A program made the translations under genes and the position numbers. This document shows positions 1 to 10,995 of a DNA stretch of 64,000 bases, piece by piece. This DNA is from Taudactylus pleione (taxonomy: Eukaryota; Chordata; Amphibia; Anura; Myobatrachidae). The stretch lies in NCBI GenBank assembly GCA_031769625.1, contig JAUIMM010000188.1, forward strand, positions 5,248,001-5,312,000, in the 5' to 3' direction. Positions within the stretch are counted from its first letter, which is position 1, and each line of letters starts with the position of its first letter. The notes under the pieces are model-generated. The model had not been told where the DNA came from, ran no database searches, and worked only from the letters and a program-made list of their open reading frames with translations.

Positions 1-326
1 TGACGGAGAACGGCTCTGGGTTTGGATTGGAAAACCACTGATCCCAAGAGAAGACATCGCTGTGTTCTGTAAATAGAACATTGCCGCATGATTGGCTGGT
101 CATAGGGCTCTGCAGAAAGCAATATGGACTTTTACAGGGATAGTGTCACTTCTAGGGGCAGTGTAAGGCAGCTTTTGATGGCTGAACCTTAGTAGTATGA
201 CTCTTCAGCATTCTTTAGTGTCCAAATAATTCTATATATAACGAGATGGATGCCAGATAGGGGTACTCAATGATTCCATTAGTTTTAACACTTTCCAATC
301 TTCCATTTATGTCCAAGTAAAACAAT
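1..326. other. No recognised feature
   Basis: I see no gene, RNA or clear repeat end here. The sequence is ordinary AT-moderate intergenic DNA that leads into the palindromic element starting at 327. Confidence 0.4.
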
Positions 327-501
327 GGGCTCGATTCAATTGAACGCAAATTAAATAGAAATCCTGTTAGGGGTGCGGGCAGAAATCCGACAGGCGCGAT
401 GCTGTTTTCTGCCCTTAGCAGCGGAAACAGCATCGCGCCAGGCAGTTTAGTCGGAGTTCCCTCCCGGCACTATTTAATTCACGTTCAATTGAATCGAGCC
501 C
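327..501. mobile_element. Palindromic MITE with GGGCTCGATTC termini
   Basis: Terminal inverted repeats begin GGGCTCGATTCAATTGAACG and end with its reverse complement. They are flanked by a 3-bp duplication AAT at 324-326 and 502-504. The interior is GC-rich (GCGCGATGCTG and its inverted partner). A 3-bp duplication with GGG-starting ends suggests the PIF/Harbinger group, but no transposase is present, so this is a non-autonomous copy. The class is inference; the inverted ends and duplication are seen directly. Confidence 0.75.
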
Positions 502-1257
502 AATGATGTGATAAACGTCCTGCTGTCTCTTCTTTCTCCAATAAATCTGCACTTGACAATAGATATATTAGAGATGTGCACTGAGCCCTTTGTTTTGGAT
601 CTGGATTCATCTATGTGTTTTGGTTTTGGATCTGGGTTTAAAAAATTTATAAAAAGTTTTCAAAAACAGCTAAAATCAGCTAATTTTTCCCATTCAAAAC
701 CTTGAAATTCGTATTTAAAAATGCTGATTGGCTGCCGATCGGTGAGCCATGATTGGCTCGCGCCAGGCATCAAAGCCAATGTGGTGCCGGCCGCCCCGGT
801 TGTTGACTGGCGCTGAGACAGTCCTAGCACCGGCTGGGTGCCGAAATGAAGAGCTGGTATGAAATACAAGCACACCACATTACATCTCTGAGCCCAGTTG
901 AAAAATGTTAAGGGTGGGCACTCGCGATGCGGCCACCTGGGGCTGGATTAAGGGCCACACTAGTCTGGGGCTGAAAATGTGCAAGGGCCTATATGGAGAC
1001 GAGGAGAAGCTGTAAGCAGTGCCGTGTGAGTGTGACCAGAGCCTAATTGGCTGCCTGTCCGTGAGCTGTCACTGGCTCGTGGCCGGGGCTAAAGTCAAGA
1101 TGCCGCTGAGGAGTGAGGGGAAAGGAGCGCCACGGTCACTGGAGCAGAGTGCAGCACAGCAAGGTGAGGTGTGGTGTGAGGGGTGCTGTGCTGTGGTGTG
1201 AGGTTCTGCTGTGTGGTGAGCTGTGCAGTGAGGTGTGCTGTGTGGTGTGGTTTATAG
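502..1257. other. Unassigned repeat-like sequence
   Basis: No gene is recognised. Two related stretches occur at about 729-760 and 1038-1085, both reading like (T)TGGCTGCC followed by GTGAGC and TGGCTCG, which suggests an old duplicated repeat. From about 1150 to 1260 the sequence becomes a degenerate GTGCTGTG/GTGAGG simple repeat that abuts the end of the retroelement. Confidence 0.35.
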
Positions 1258-1267
1258 GTGTGCTGCG

Positions 1268-1315
1268 CACAACATTTTCTTACACCTTACGTGGCCGCTG
1301 GTTTGTAGCACCTTC
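1268..1315 (-). repeat. Split direct repeat B2 of the YR retroelement
   Basis: A 48-bp block starting CACAACATTTTCTTACACC that matches 2008-2055 with a single visible difference (GCCGCTGG versus GCCACTGG). It is the outermost repeat at the 3' end of the minus-strand element. Confidence 0.8.
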
Positions 1316-1417
1316 CTGACCAACATGATAATATAACATAGTGTTAGTAAGAACACAACACAATAAAGAGCATAGGAAAGAGAATAGGGGAGGGAGGGAG
1401 AGACAAGGGGAGGGAGG

Positions 1418-1624
1418 GACAAACATCGTCCAGAAAGGAAGTTGCTGGGCGTACACCAGCCTTATAAAGCCCACATATAGCCACTCCCAAAAGCTCACAC
1501 ACGGTCAGAAACCAACCAAATAAACCACCCAAACTACTCTACCTAGCAACAGTTGACCAAATTCTAACCAATTACAAAAAACTAAGGACTCTTAAATATC
1601 CTTAAGCTTATTCAGCTCTCATCT
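1418..1624 (-). repeat. Split direct repeat A2 of the YR retroelement
   Basis: About 205 bp that match 7479-7687 in the same orientation with scattered substitutions and small indels. Landmarks shared by both are CAGAAAGGAAGTT, CCAGCCTTATAAAG and TATCCTTAAGCTTATTCAG. It is the internal partner of the 5' terminal repeat. Confidence 0.85.
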
Positions 1625-2007
1625 AAGGCGTCCGTGACTTTATTGCAATTAAAGACAATATAACAACTTACAACTAACTTATACTAAAATAAAGCCCCGG
1701 ACACAGACTGCTTTGGTTAAATGATCATAACTTGCTTTTATTGAAGGTATGACCCTGAGCTTTTAATTTACTTTTGGGAGGCAAAGAAGGATGCTACAAA
1801 CACTCAGCTCCAGCCATATGTTACTTAACCAATATCAGGGAGCAACTGTTTCGCCCCCCCCCCCCCCCTGTGGCCATTGTAAGCCGAGCTGTGAGGACTC
1901 ACAACCCCCTATAATACTGCATAGTATGAGCGTGTCCGCAGAGATGGATGCCCAAAGTCCTCCCGCAGAGGTAGGCCATACTATGACCCTTCAAAGAATA
2001 TATGCTC

Positions 2008-2055
2008 CACAACATTTTCTTACACCTTACGTGGCCACTGGTTTGTAGCACCTTC
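2008..2055 (-). repeat. Split direct repeat B1 of the YR retroelement
   Basis: A 48-bp block nearly identical to 1268-1315. It lies between the coding part of the element and A2, as expected for the A1-B1-A2-B2 order. Confidence 0.8.
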
Positions 2056-2159
2056 TCTCCACCGCCAGGTTCAAAGAACCGCAGCCTGCCACCCAAACCA
2101 AAACACCAGACTGCATCCAAAAAGAAGAAACAGCACACAAAAACACACATACCCTAACT

Positions 2160-2480
2160 CTGACAATGTACCCCATCAGAGCGAAAAACTTTAGCCTATT
2201 CCAGCTGCAAACTTGGGTGCCACACCACCAAACCTGGAGATACAACGAGAACAGCCTTATTAATGTTACTGCAAGCCTTATCCAATGTCAAAAGGTCTCT
2301 AGAAACCCGCCACACATGGTGAAGAACAATTTCAGACCACACCAAGCACACCCTAGACCACTGCGACCTTAGGACGGCCAAGTCAGCCTTCGTCCGCAAG
2401 ATCAGATCAACTTTCCAATATCATTGCCTCCAAGGTGAATCACCTACCATGACAGACGCCCACAGCACTTCTATGATGAA
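2160..2480 (-). pseudogene. SGNH-hydrolase-like remnant of the YR retroelement
   Basis: On the minus strand a GGND tetrad (GxND block of SGNH hydrolases) is encoded at about 2431-2420, in the context VIHLGGNDIGK. It is followed about 240 bases later by SDGVH (2182-2168), resembling the catalytic Asp-x-x-His block. Between them is WSEIV near 2320, a segment seen in hydrolase ORFs carried by Ngaro/DIRS relatives. Frames shift between these blocks, so it cannot make a protein. SGNH hydrolases in such elements are known but of unclear function. Motifs are seen; assignment is from recall of the family. Confidence 0.6.
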
Positions 2481-3884
2481 ACAGAAGGTACAATAGAGCC
2501 GACAATGCATACCAGGGACCCCAAACCACCGAACCTGACGACCAACTAATAACAGGGACACCCTTCTTGCCATCCCATGCTTCTCACCCCAATAAATAAA
2601 TTAATGGCCCACAAGCCACACTTGCTCAGAAGACACAGAAAAAGCTGTAAAAGAACAAGCAGACTAAAACGGCAGTAATCAGAACCTATAAAAGAAAAAG
2701 GATAGGTAGGTAAACAAGAAGGAGAATATTAGTAGCAATACCCAAACAAAGGAGAAAATCCAAAAAAACTCCCGTTTGCCGTGATTAATACGCCAATTGA
2801 GTTGAGGCACTTTTGGAGGAAAAATCATAAAATCCCTTCACACCCTCAATTTTTGAATGCTAGCCATTCAAAAACTAGTGGGTAAACAACGAAGACAAAC
2901 AAAGATGTAATAAGTGTTTCTTTAGAAAGGACGGCAATCTCAGTCCAAATGACAAATGTCAGTATTGTAGAAACAGTCACTGGCCTATGCGTGTGATCCG
3001 GAGTAATGTTTAGCTAGTAATAGGTTTATTTACCTGACTCAGTTGGAGTGTCCACGGCCTGTAGTATATGCAGAAGTAGCTGCACTGGCGTGTTGACGAT
3101 GTGGGATAGAGGCTGGAAAGTAGATGCAGTGATGCCGGCCTGGAAACAAATCCACAAGGTGCAGAGTGCTGTATGAGATGACGGTGGGGAGCTAAACGCG
3201 TTTCGCTGTGGTAGGACCCACAGCTTCCTCTGTAGCATATATATCCTGGATGGTGACCCAACGCCTAACTGATCAGCTTTAGAAGGAAGGATTTTGCAAA
3301 GGACAGCCCCGGCCTGTAGTACCACATGCTTAAGTAATAGACCGGAGTCAGCAGACCTCCTACTAGACACCATAAGCTATCTAATCTGAAACGCGTCAAA
3401 GAAAGCCAGCACAAACGCTAATCGGAAAACAAAACAGATTCAAAGTCAGAAGAACCAATCAATGAAATCACCCCTACCAAATGCTGTAGCTGTGCCAGAC
3501 CAATTGGCCAGCGAGAATCACCTACCATGGGAGTTTCTTTAGCCCTACAATTAAGGGGCTATAGACAGCACGAAACAACTTTGTCGGGGTGGTGACCGCC
3601 ATGAAGGCGAGAGAAAAAGCAATACCCACCAGGTCGGAAGCCATGGCCCCCTTAGATCAGCCCCTCTGAATAACGGCCCCACACAAACTCAACCAAGTGC
3701 TGATCTAAAGACTCACAGAAGGATACCTAACCCGATAAGTCTCCTAGTCACACCAAGAGTAATTGTAAACCCACAAAGTAAGCAGAGCCCTGGACTTCCG
3801 AGCCAGACCAACTAGTCCGGCTCGACAATATGCCAGACAGAAGATGATCAAGTCATCCCAATTGGATTGGCCACAGGGCCAACA

Positions 3885-4315
3885 CCCGAAACCTATCAAA
3901 TTGCAAACGGGATAGGGGATCCGCTATCCCATTCTCAATACCCGGAACATGTCGCGCCCCAAAACAATATTCACCTGCAAACACTTCAAAACCAGGAACC
4001 TCAACATATGCAGCGCCATAGGGGGAGATGAAACACTGATTATTAACAGCACCTCATATTCCGACTAGACAACCAATCAGTCCACAAATCAACAGCCACT
4101 ACTATTGGAAAAGTTCCAATAACAGCAGGTTAAGATAAAACCAACGTGATATACATGCACAGGCCATGAAGCAGTGCACCAGTCCCCTTGAAAGAACACT
4201 CCCAAGCCACTTGAACCAGCAGCATCGGTGAACAACTGTAACATGGCATTGTCAACCGGCTGCAAGGGCAAATCAACTCCAAATTAAAATCAACCAAAAC
4301 GAAACCCACACCCAT
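3885..4315 (-). pseudogene. RNase H domain remnant of the YR retroelement
   Basis: The minus strand encodes LQLFTDAAGSSGLGVFFQG near 4240-4180, which holds the first RNase H aspartate in TDAAG. Further downstream (about 3955-3885) it encodes VPGIENGIADPLSRLQFDRF, close to the ENxIAD-LSR segment that ends the RNase H of DIRS/Ngaro elements. The two blocks are separated by stops or frameshifts. It sits directly after the reverse transcriptase, the normal order. Confidence 0.75.
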
Positions 4316-4572
4316 AGGTCAGCCAAAATTTCCCTGGATAGGCGGACACAAAATTTCAGGTTGGAGACCCCCACAAGAGCACGCTCTAGCTTACAGCAAA
4401 ACACCTGTCCTATCAGCATAAACGGGCAAGCAAAATAAAATTAACCTAGGTCCAGCTGCACCTGACGCAAATTAACCGACCAGGGAGACAAACAACACTG
4501 AATGTGCACTAGCAACCGCTGCATCTTACCTGCCGGCAAACAGGCAGCACCCAGCAACTGTAATCACTCCAA

Positions 4573-5181
4573 TTACAAGGTAAGACAAGCAGGAAGTTGG
4601 CCTTCCGTCTTTTCCGGAGCGACCGGCGCCGAGCAACCGGGAAAGGGCCTTAGCAGAAAACAGAAAACTACCACACAAACTGTGCTATCTGATGGGCCGA
4701 CGAACAGAAAGCCGTCCAAATAATGTGCAAATTCCACATGACCCGTACCAGCCTGGATACAGCAATGCAAGAAAGTGCTGAACTTTCCAACATATGCACA
4801 TGAAATAGCACAGCTGATGGGGGGAGCTAGCGCCCGTAAACAAAGATTGGCCATTGAACTGAAAAACCCATAAAACGTAGAAGCTCAGGGTGCAACGGCA
4901 GCATGTGAAAAGCGGATTCAAAGTACAATTTCGCCATACAAACCCCAGGAACAAAACCCTTTATCATAGCGAGCACCTCAGCAAGTAACCGGTATAGAAC
5001 CTGGCAAATCGAGCGGGGGATTGGATCGCAAACAGAGCCCCCATGATGATACGACAAATGCTAGATAAAAATGATATTTACCCTGGACCTTATTGGGCAC
5101 GATACCGAAAGGGGAAATGCACAGGTCCAGCAAAAGGGAAAAGGCCCGGACATATGGCCAAAGCCACTCTGTCGCACACAT
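4573..5181 (-). pseudogene. DIRS-type reverse transcriptase remnant
   Basis: Minus-strand blocks in order: ISPFGIVPNK near 5130, HHGGSVCDPIPR near 5045-5010, AKLYFESAFHMLPLHP near 4940-4895 (FES-AFHMLP corresponds to the palm motif with the first catalytic acidic residue), FSTFLHCC near 4780, HYLDGFLFVGP near 4720-4690, and APEKTEGQ near 4625-4600. The order and wording match YR-retroelement reverse transcriptases. Two defects are clear: the blocks lie in different frames, and the catalytic YLDD has become YLDG (the second aspartate is a glycine). The enzyme would copy element RNA into DNA if intact; this copy is dead. Confidence 0.8.
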
Positions 5182-5941
5182 GGGGAAGCTCTATGACCGA
5201 ACGCAAATTCCGGGAGGAGACCACATGCATTGCACCATCTACATGTAACCCAAAACCCAAACTAAAACCCTCCATCAAAAATTGTGAATCATCCCACAAG
5301 GATACCAGCCCAACCATTCAGCCAACTCTTCTAATGCCACCGGAGAATAGGCCTTACTTGTCAACTCCAGGAAACATCATTCCCGCCCCCTGAACCACCC
5401 TTTGAGCCTGATTTACATTCTGTGGTGGGGGGGAGGCTGCCAGTACAGATGCTGCAGGAGTGACGGAAACGACACCCAGCTCCCCTGGAACACCTAGAAT
5501 AATGAAACGAAAAACACCTCCCCTTGACCCACAAACGAAGGAGGGTTAGCCTTCCTGCCTAGCGCCTCCTACGTAGATGCCTATGCCTCCTGGGTAACTG
5601 CCAACCAAACCTATAATTATGGGCCAGAGGCATAGCCAGCTGACCGCCCTGCCTCCTGCGAAACTGTTCGTCATAATCTCACCAAAGCAAAGCCCATGGA
5701 TTCAACGAACATATCATGCACTACATGAATTTATATTTAATAACATTGCGGTGCTCCATAGGGCGAGTTTCGAGGTAGCAGGCCGAAAAACCAGTATGCC
5801 GCTAAGCCAATGGTGATAGCAGTGGCAAGAATCCTCCCCCACCCCTCCAGGTTTCTTGGCTTTATCTGAAGCTTTCTTCATATCATCGGTTATTGAAAAA
5901 CTGCCATCAACTTACCCTTGCGAATCTTGTCCTTAACTCGC

Positions 5942-6280
5942 TTACGCAAACCCCTGTCTACTGCTGTATTGGAAAGTGAACCATGCCAAATCCCCCACTG
6001 GCGCCACAGTAGCAACGCGAGCTGAAGGACGCTTAGCCGACTTCTTAACCAAATGCTGTGCAACTAGCTTAGCTAAGTTACGCGGGTGTGCCGGCGACCC
6101 CGATGAAGAGCTACTATTGCTAGCCCCTGAAGATTCTGTATCAAACAGTACAGTAGGGACAGCAAACTCACCACCAGCCGACCCCGGTAATCCGTCACTG
6201 CCATCCACAGGCACTACAACATCAGGGGCACTGATGATCCAAGACCCGCAACGGTCTGCCACTCGAGATCCCATCACCAC
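5942..6280 (-). pseudogene. Possible ORF1 remnant of the YR retroelement
   Basis: A 112-codon minus-strand open frame between the reverse transcriptase and the 5' repeat. It carries a serine-rich run (SSGASNSSSSSGSP) followed by a basic stretch (LVAQHLVKKSAKRPSAR). Position and composition fit the poorly conserved first ORF (Gag-like) of DIRS/Ngaro elements, but no diagnostic motif is visible. The longer plus-strand frame over the same bases (5976-6728) has no family resemblance and is taken as a shadow. Confidence 0.35.
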
Positions 6281-7478
6281 CAGAATTCATCACGGGGACA
6301 CTGGCGAAAACTACGGCGAGACACAGAAAAACGTTACATCACTGGATACCACAGCAGGAGAACCTGGACCGGAGCCGAGGGAAATGCAGGAACAGGAGGA
6401 GAAGGTGCAGCGGGAAAAGGAGGTACAGAAAACAAAACAAGAGCAGTATAATGAGAAAAAGGGTAAGGCTGAGGAAAAAGGGTCCGTAATAATGGAAATG
6501 AGACCCGGCCGAAGAATAAAAAGGGGAAAATTGGCCAGTAAAAATGTAAAAAACCGGGGGTTGGGAAACAGGTGGAAAAAATCTGGGAAGACAAGGCAGG
6601 GAGAGCAGAAGAGGAGGACAGGGCAGGGAAAGGTGTGTGAATCGGAGGCAGAGGAAAAGGCAGGGGGTGCAGGCTGGCAGGCAATGGATGGGCATAGGAA
6701 GTGTAGGTGGCGCCCAACACCCCTCTGAGGGAAAAGGGGGCATCTCCAAAAAAGGCACTCACCGGCATAATAGGCACCAAAAGAGATGAAGGTGATGGCT
6801 GACACTGGACTATGGAGGGGCGGGGACAGCATTCAAAATGGCCGGAGAGGATTGAGCAAACCCTGCAAGTGGGGGTCGTGGCAACAGGGAGGATGCCTTG
6901 GCCCCCGCAGCTTGATACAGAATTGCGGGGGGGGGGCATCCGGCAGAGGGGTACATTACAGGGCCGCTTACCGGCCCGGGACGCTACCACTGTGCTCCGA
7001 GAGAGCCGTCCGCGGCTGCCGTCAGCAATGCCACACACATGGAGGCCTCAGGTTAGGATGCCGTGACGAGCTGTGGCCACGAGGGAGATGGGGACCACTC
7101 ACCCGGCAAAGGGCAGGCGCAGCGTAAGGCTGCAAATAAACTGAGGTGGGGGCGTGGCCAAGCTCCAGGCCGGGAGAGAAGCTCCGGGCTGAAATACAAG
7201 GGCAGGTAGGCTGGGCGGCAACGGGCAGAAGCAGAAGGTGGGCAGGGGGTATACATTACACGGAGGGGAGGGGGAGCAGGGTGCTTAGGGCGGGGCATGA
7301 AAAAAAAAGGGGGGAGTGTAAAGTATGAGGGAAAGATGGAAAAGGAAATGATCAGGTGAGGAGTAAAAAAAAGGTTAAAAACACAGAGAAGAAAAGGTCT
7401 AACAGGAAAATGACAGGTAATACAGATAAGGAGGAAGGGTGAATATCACCAGGTACTGTCCAGAGGATGGCACCAAAG
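6281..7478. other. Purine-rich internal region of the YR retroelement
   Basis: The plus strand is strongly purine-rich from about 6360 to 6700 and again at 7255-7440 (runs of GGAGG and AAAAGG), so the minus (element) strand is pyrimidine-rich. No coding motif is visible. It lies between the candidate ORF1 and repeat A1 and is probably leader sequence plus decayed ORF1. Confidence 0.4.
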
Positions 7479-7687
7479 GACAAACACCATCCAGAAAGGA
7501 AGTTACTGGGCATACACCAGCCTTATAAAGTCCACATATAGCCACTCCCACAAGCTCCCACATGGTCAGAAAACCAACCTACCAAATAAACCCCCCAAAC
7601 TACTCTACCTAACAACAGTTGACCAAATTCTAACCAATAACAAAAAGAGGACTCTTAAATATCCTTAAGCTTATTCAGCTCTCGTCT
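7479..7687 (-). repeat. 5' terminal repeat A1 of the YR retroelement
   Basis: Matches 1418-1624 over its whole length. In element orientation it is the outermost 5' repeat. The number of differences between A1 and A2 could date the insertion. Confidence 0.85.
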
Positions 7688-8245
7688 CATCTTACACATG
7701 CAGACCCACTGCAAAAATATGCTAATGTTTGCAATCACAATGCTGTCACATTTACTCACATCCGTAATACATTGCAAGTCTGCGAAACCATCAGTAACAT
7801 CGAGTACCATCGGAGCCTCACGCATAATTACAACAGGTCTGAAATTGCTCAGAATTTGCTAACCTCATCGCACGCAGTGAAAGCTCAATCTACATCTACA
7901 ATCTACATAATTTATGCACGCCCCTGTAACGGCGTTCAAATGCACTGACACGCCTGTGTTTCACCGACCCCCTTGTCAACCTCACTTCCTGTCAATCACT
8001 TTGCAATGGATCTGCGTAGTGTCTGTAATCGCAGTGTGATTGCAGTGAGACCTTCGCGCACGCGTATGCTTGCAGAATGCAACAATCGGCAGTTGCGATC
8101 CGTAAAGAATCAGGCCCTATGTACATTTCTTGTTTCTATTAAGTACCATCTAAAACAACTAACAAATTGCTGCACTACAAGCCAGTATGTCGAGTAGTAT
8201 TTTTAATAGATCCATTGAAATCTAAGTGACTTTAACTATAATATA
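7688..8245. other. Unassigned, with a GAATCAGGCCC terminus
   Basis: No gene is recognised. Near 8107-8117 the sequence reads GAATCAGGCCC followed by TATGTACA, the right terminus of the GGGCCTGATTC MITE family found intact at 21763, 28465 and 31122. The left end was not found, so this is probably a truncated copy covering about 7700-8117. Confidence 0.45.
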
Positions 8246-8772
8246 CACTATATAGACAAAAGTGATTGGACACTACAGCAAATAGATCAGCGAGATGTTA
8301 TTGACGTCCATTCTTTGTGGGTCCACCACGTGCAGTGATTACTGCAGACGCCCTTCTTGGCAAACTGTCCACAAGTTCTTGGACAGCAGCAGGCGGTATG
8401 TTTTGCCATTACGCCTTAATTACAGTGACCTACGGTGACACTGAAGAAGGTCGAGTAGGCCTAGAACACACTCGTCACTCCAATTCCTCCCAGAAGTTCT
8501 CAGTGGGGTTAACATCTGGTCTCTGAGCTGGCCAGTCCATCCGGGTTATCGAATGTTCTGTATACCAGTCCAGCGTCACCCTGGTAACATGACAGGTGGC
8601 ATTGTCGTCCTGATAAAAAAACATTTGTTGATACCGTAGAACTGCAAGTGCCTGGGCTTCCCTACCAAGCGTTCTTGTCGAAGCCGCCACATTAGTGGCC
8701 ATTTGGAACTAGTGTGCAATGGTATGCATTTCGCTTGCGCGGTGGTGTCCAATCACTTTTGACTACACAGTG
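8246..8772 (-). mobile_element. Internally deleted Tc1-like element
   Basis: Inverted ends read CACTATATAGACAAAAGTG on the left and CTTTTGACTACACAGTG on the right; both include GTCCAATCACTTTTG or its complement. They are flanked by TA at 8244-8245 and 8773-8774. The 527-bp interior keeps only the end of a transposase on the minus strand (8702-8475): QDDNATCH resembles the second catalytic aspartate region, and DWPAQRPDVNPTENFWEEL matches the WPA-SPDLNPIENLW block with the catalytic glutamate (here NPTEN). The DNA-binding half and first aspartate are missing. Non-autonomous and inactive. Confidence 0.8.
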
Positions 8773-8774
8773 TA

Positions 8775-8970
8775 AGGGGTAAATTTACTAAACTGAGAGT
8801 TTTTAGAAGTAAATTTTAAAAGTGATGTTGCCCATGCAACCAATCAGATTCTAGCTATTATCTTCTAGAAGGTGCTAGTTAAATGTTAAGTAGAATCTGA
8901 TTGGTTGCTATGGGCAACATCACTTCTAAAACTCACTTCTAAAAACTCTCACTGTTGTAAATTTACACCT
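8775..8970. mobile_element. MITE with GGGGTAAATTTAC termini
   Basis: It starts next to the Tc1 remnant with GGGGTAAATTTACTAAACTGAG and ends TGTAAATTTACACCT. Inner arms GTGATGTTGCCCATGCAACC and GGTTGCTATGGGCAACATCAC pair, so the whole element can fold back. It belongs to the wider group of 'ttacta' palindromes seen at 21729, 28248, 29495 and 43963. Confidence 0.65.
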
Positions 8971-9679
8971 AAGTATCATTGTTTAGTACCCAAAAATCAC
9001 CAACACATACTAATTCATATTATGTTAAAGAGGAAACTTATACACACACAGCTGATAATAAATAATAATCTAATAGGTTTTTTTTTTTTTATTTTGAGAA
9101 AAGTATTTATTAAATTTTCCACGAGTACATTATATAAGGTACATCTTTGAACATATAGAAGTAAGCCCACATATATTGGCATAAAACCAAGAATACAGAT
9201 AATATAAACATTGAATGAATATACCTACGCTTAGAAAGGCAGGTAATGCCCGGCAGTTTTTATAAGGGTTGGGGAAGAGCAGCACAACTAGAACAGGGAG
9301 AAGATCCACAGTAGGCGGAATATTGGGGAATATTAGTAAGGGGAGACTGGCAAGGAGGGGTAATCCACAATTTTTGTTATCTTGTTTACTATGTTTTTTA
9401 ATTATATTTCACTGCATATTGTTAGAATTTACATTAAAGTTGAATGCTTTTAGTTAAACAAAATAAAGATTACATTATATTATTTTCTTGCACCCAATAC
9501 AGACTTCTTTTCATTCTCTTTTTCAAACCTGCCATAATTTAGCATAGTAACAATTTGGAATTTTATTTCAATCATCTTTTTTTAATAGCTACATGTGCGC
9601 TGTTGTATTTCACTACATATTATATAACCACTGTGGTTTTATTGTTATTCAAATGGCAAACTATAGTGGTACATACTGT
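8971..9679. other. AT-rich intergenic sequence
   Basis: No gene is recognised. A T-run at about 9079-9090 followed by an AT-rich stretch could be the reversed poly(A) tail of a retroposed sequence, but I cannot name it. Confidence 0.3.
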
Positions 9680-10007
9680 AAAGCCGGGTATCCACTAGGT
9701 GATTAAATTGAGCGATTGAACAATAACGACATAGTTATTTTTCAATCACTCATTAATCGTTCACAAATCGAGCATGAAAATGTTGAAAACGACCATCGAT
9801 GCACGCTCCCGCTTGGCCTTTTCGACATCAATCATCGCCTGAACATGCCGGTCAATCTGCCGATAACGACAGATTGGGCATGTTCGAGGATGAGGGAGGG
9901 TGCCTGCACTGAATGACATATAGTTGGGATGGGCAACGACTGTACGATTACGATGTTGTAATCGTGCTGTCGTTCCACTATCTGCTAGTATATGTTCACC
10001 TTTAGTT
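9680..10007. mobile_element. hAT-like MITE with AAAGCCGGGTA terminus
   Basis: The left end AAAGCCGGGTATCCACTAGG resembles the left end of the element at 60309 (AAAGCCGGGTACACAGTAG), a terminus common in vertebrate hAT MITEs. The interior has paired arms around CGATTG/CAATCG and GATAACGACAG. The right end is less clear, near TATATGTTCACCTTTA. No transposase. Confidence 0.5.
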
Positions 10008-10177
10008 ATAGTGCTAGCAACAGGCGAACTCATATGATGTACAATTGCTCCATCTGCTGGGATGACTTAATATTACACCTGATTTTAGTGCTCTCTGCTG
10101 ATGTACAGTAGTATCACATGGATTGACTTGTGCAGAAAATTCAAAATGGAAACAAATTCCACTTAAATTGACACAAA

Positions 10178-10995
10178 GGGGCCTATTCATCAACACTAAA
10201 ATAAAATTTTTAACGTTTTTAAGGACATTTTTCTTAAATACCGTTATTTTAGTAATTATGAAGTATCTTAACACAGGAGATATCACTGATATCTCCTGGC
10301 TATGTCGCCCTGCGTTAATTTCCACATTCCCCATACATTAGTACATTAGCATGGGGATATGGAAATTATGGTATTCATCAAATTCCGAAAATTATGTATT
10401 TTCGGAATTTGATGGAGTTACCATCCGCCACTGTGAGGTGGCGAATAGCAGATAACACTTACCTGCTTCCAGCTGGGCAGGTCCCCCGACGTTTTCCTCC
10501 GGCGCTCTGGTCCGTCCTCTGGCTCCGGTGTATGTTCGGACACTGGGTTCCCCAAGCAGAACACAATAAAGTTTAGAAAAAAAACAGCTTTCTTTCTAAA
10601 CTGTACTGTGGTCTGCTGGGAGAACACGTGTCAGAGCAGACACCAGAGCCAGAGGCGCTGCAGCGGGCAGGTAAGTGCGGGACAGGGGGGGAGGTATGCA
10701 GAGGGGAGGTTGGGGGGGACACAAAAAGACCACAGCTGTACGTAGTGCTGCGCATGCGCTGGTTTTACGAATGTAACAGCGCATGTGCAGCACAGATTCC
10801 AGCTGCGGTAAGTTAGAGCATACAGGGATAACTATCTATTTCCCGAATAGCTGTCATCGCAAAAATGACAGCTTTTCAGAATAGATAGTTATAGGGAGGA
10901 GGAATGATGAATTCCTCCGGTAATTAGGTAGAACTCCATGCGAGTTCTAAACCTAATTACCTCCATCGAATTTTAAGTTATGATGAATAGGCCCC
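10178..10995. mobile_element. 818-bp MITE, GGGGCCTATTCATCA family, copy 1
   Basis: Termini are GGGGCCTATTCATCA and its inverse TGATGAATAGGCCCC, flanked by AAA at 10175-10177 and 10996-10998. Subterminal arms are also inverted (AGATATCACTGATATCTCC; CGGAATTTGATGG; AATAGATAGTTAT). The centre holds a hairpin around AAGTTTAGAAAAAAAA and TTCTAAACTG. The same organisation recurs at 12551-13371 in the same orientation. No coding capacity; Harbinger-like by end sequence, class uncertain. Confidence 0.75.

Larger units (their letters stand above)
1268..7687 (-). mobile_element. Degenerate tyrosine-recombinase retroelement (Ngaro/DIRS-like)
   Basis: Read on the minus strand, the element runs from a 5' repeat A1 (7687-7479) through coding remnants to B1 (2055-2008), A2 (1624-1418) and B2 (1315-1268). 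This A1-ORFs-B1-A2-B2 layout is the split direct repeat structure known for Ngaro/PAT-type elements, which integrate with a tyrosine recombinase rather than a DDE integrase. Coding remnants in order are a possible ORF1, a DIRS-type reverse transcriptase (about 5181-4573), RNase H (about 4315-3885) and an SGNH-hydrolase-like segment (about 2480-2160). All frames are broken, and the reverse transcriptase active site is altered. I did not identify the recombinase catalytic boxes, which should lie between about 3850 and 2500. About 6.4 kb in total. Confidence 0.8.

Noticed and set aside
5976..6728. 250-codon plus-strand open frame
   Set aside because: It overlaps the minus-strand retroelement, has low-complexity Lys/Glu/Gly-rich composition caused by purine-rich DNA, and shows no domain.
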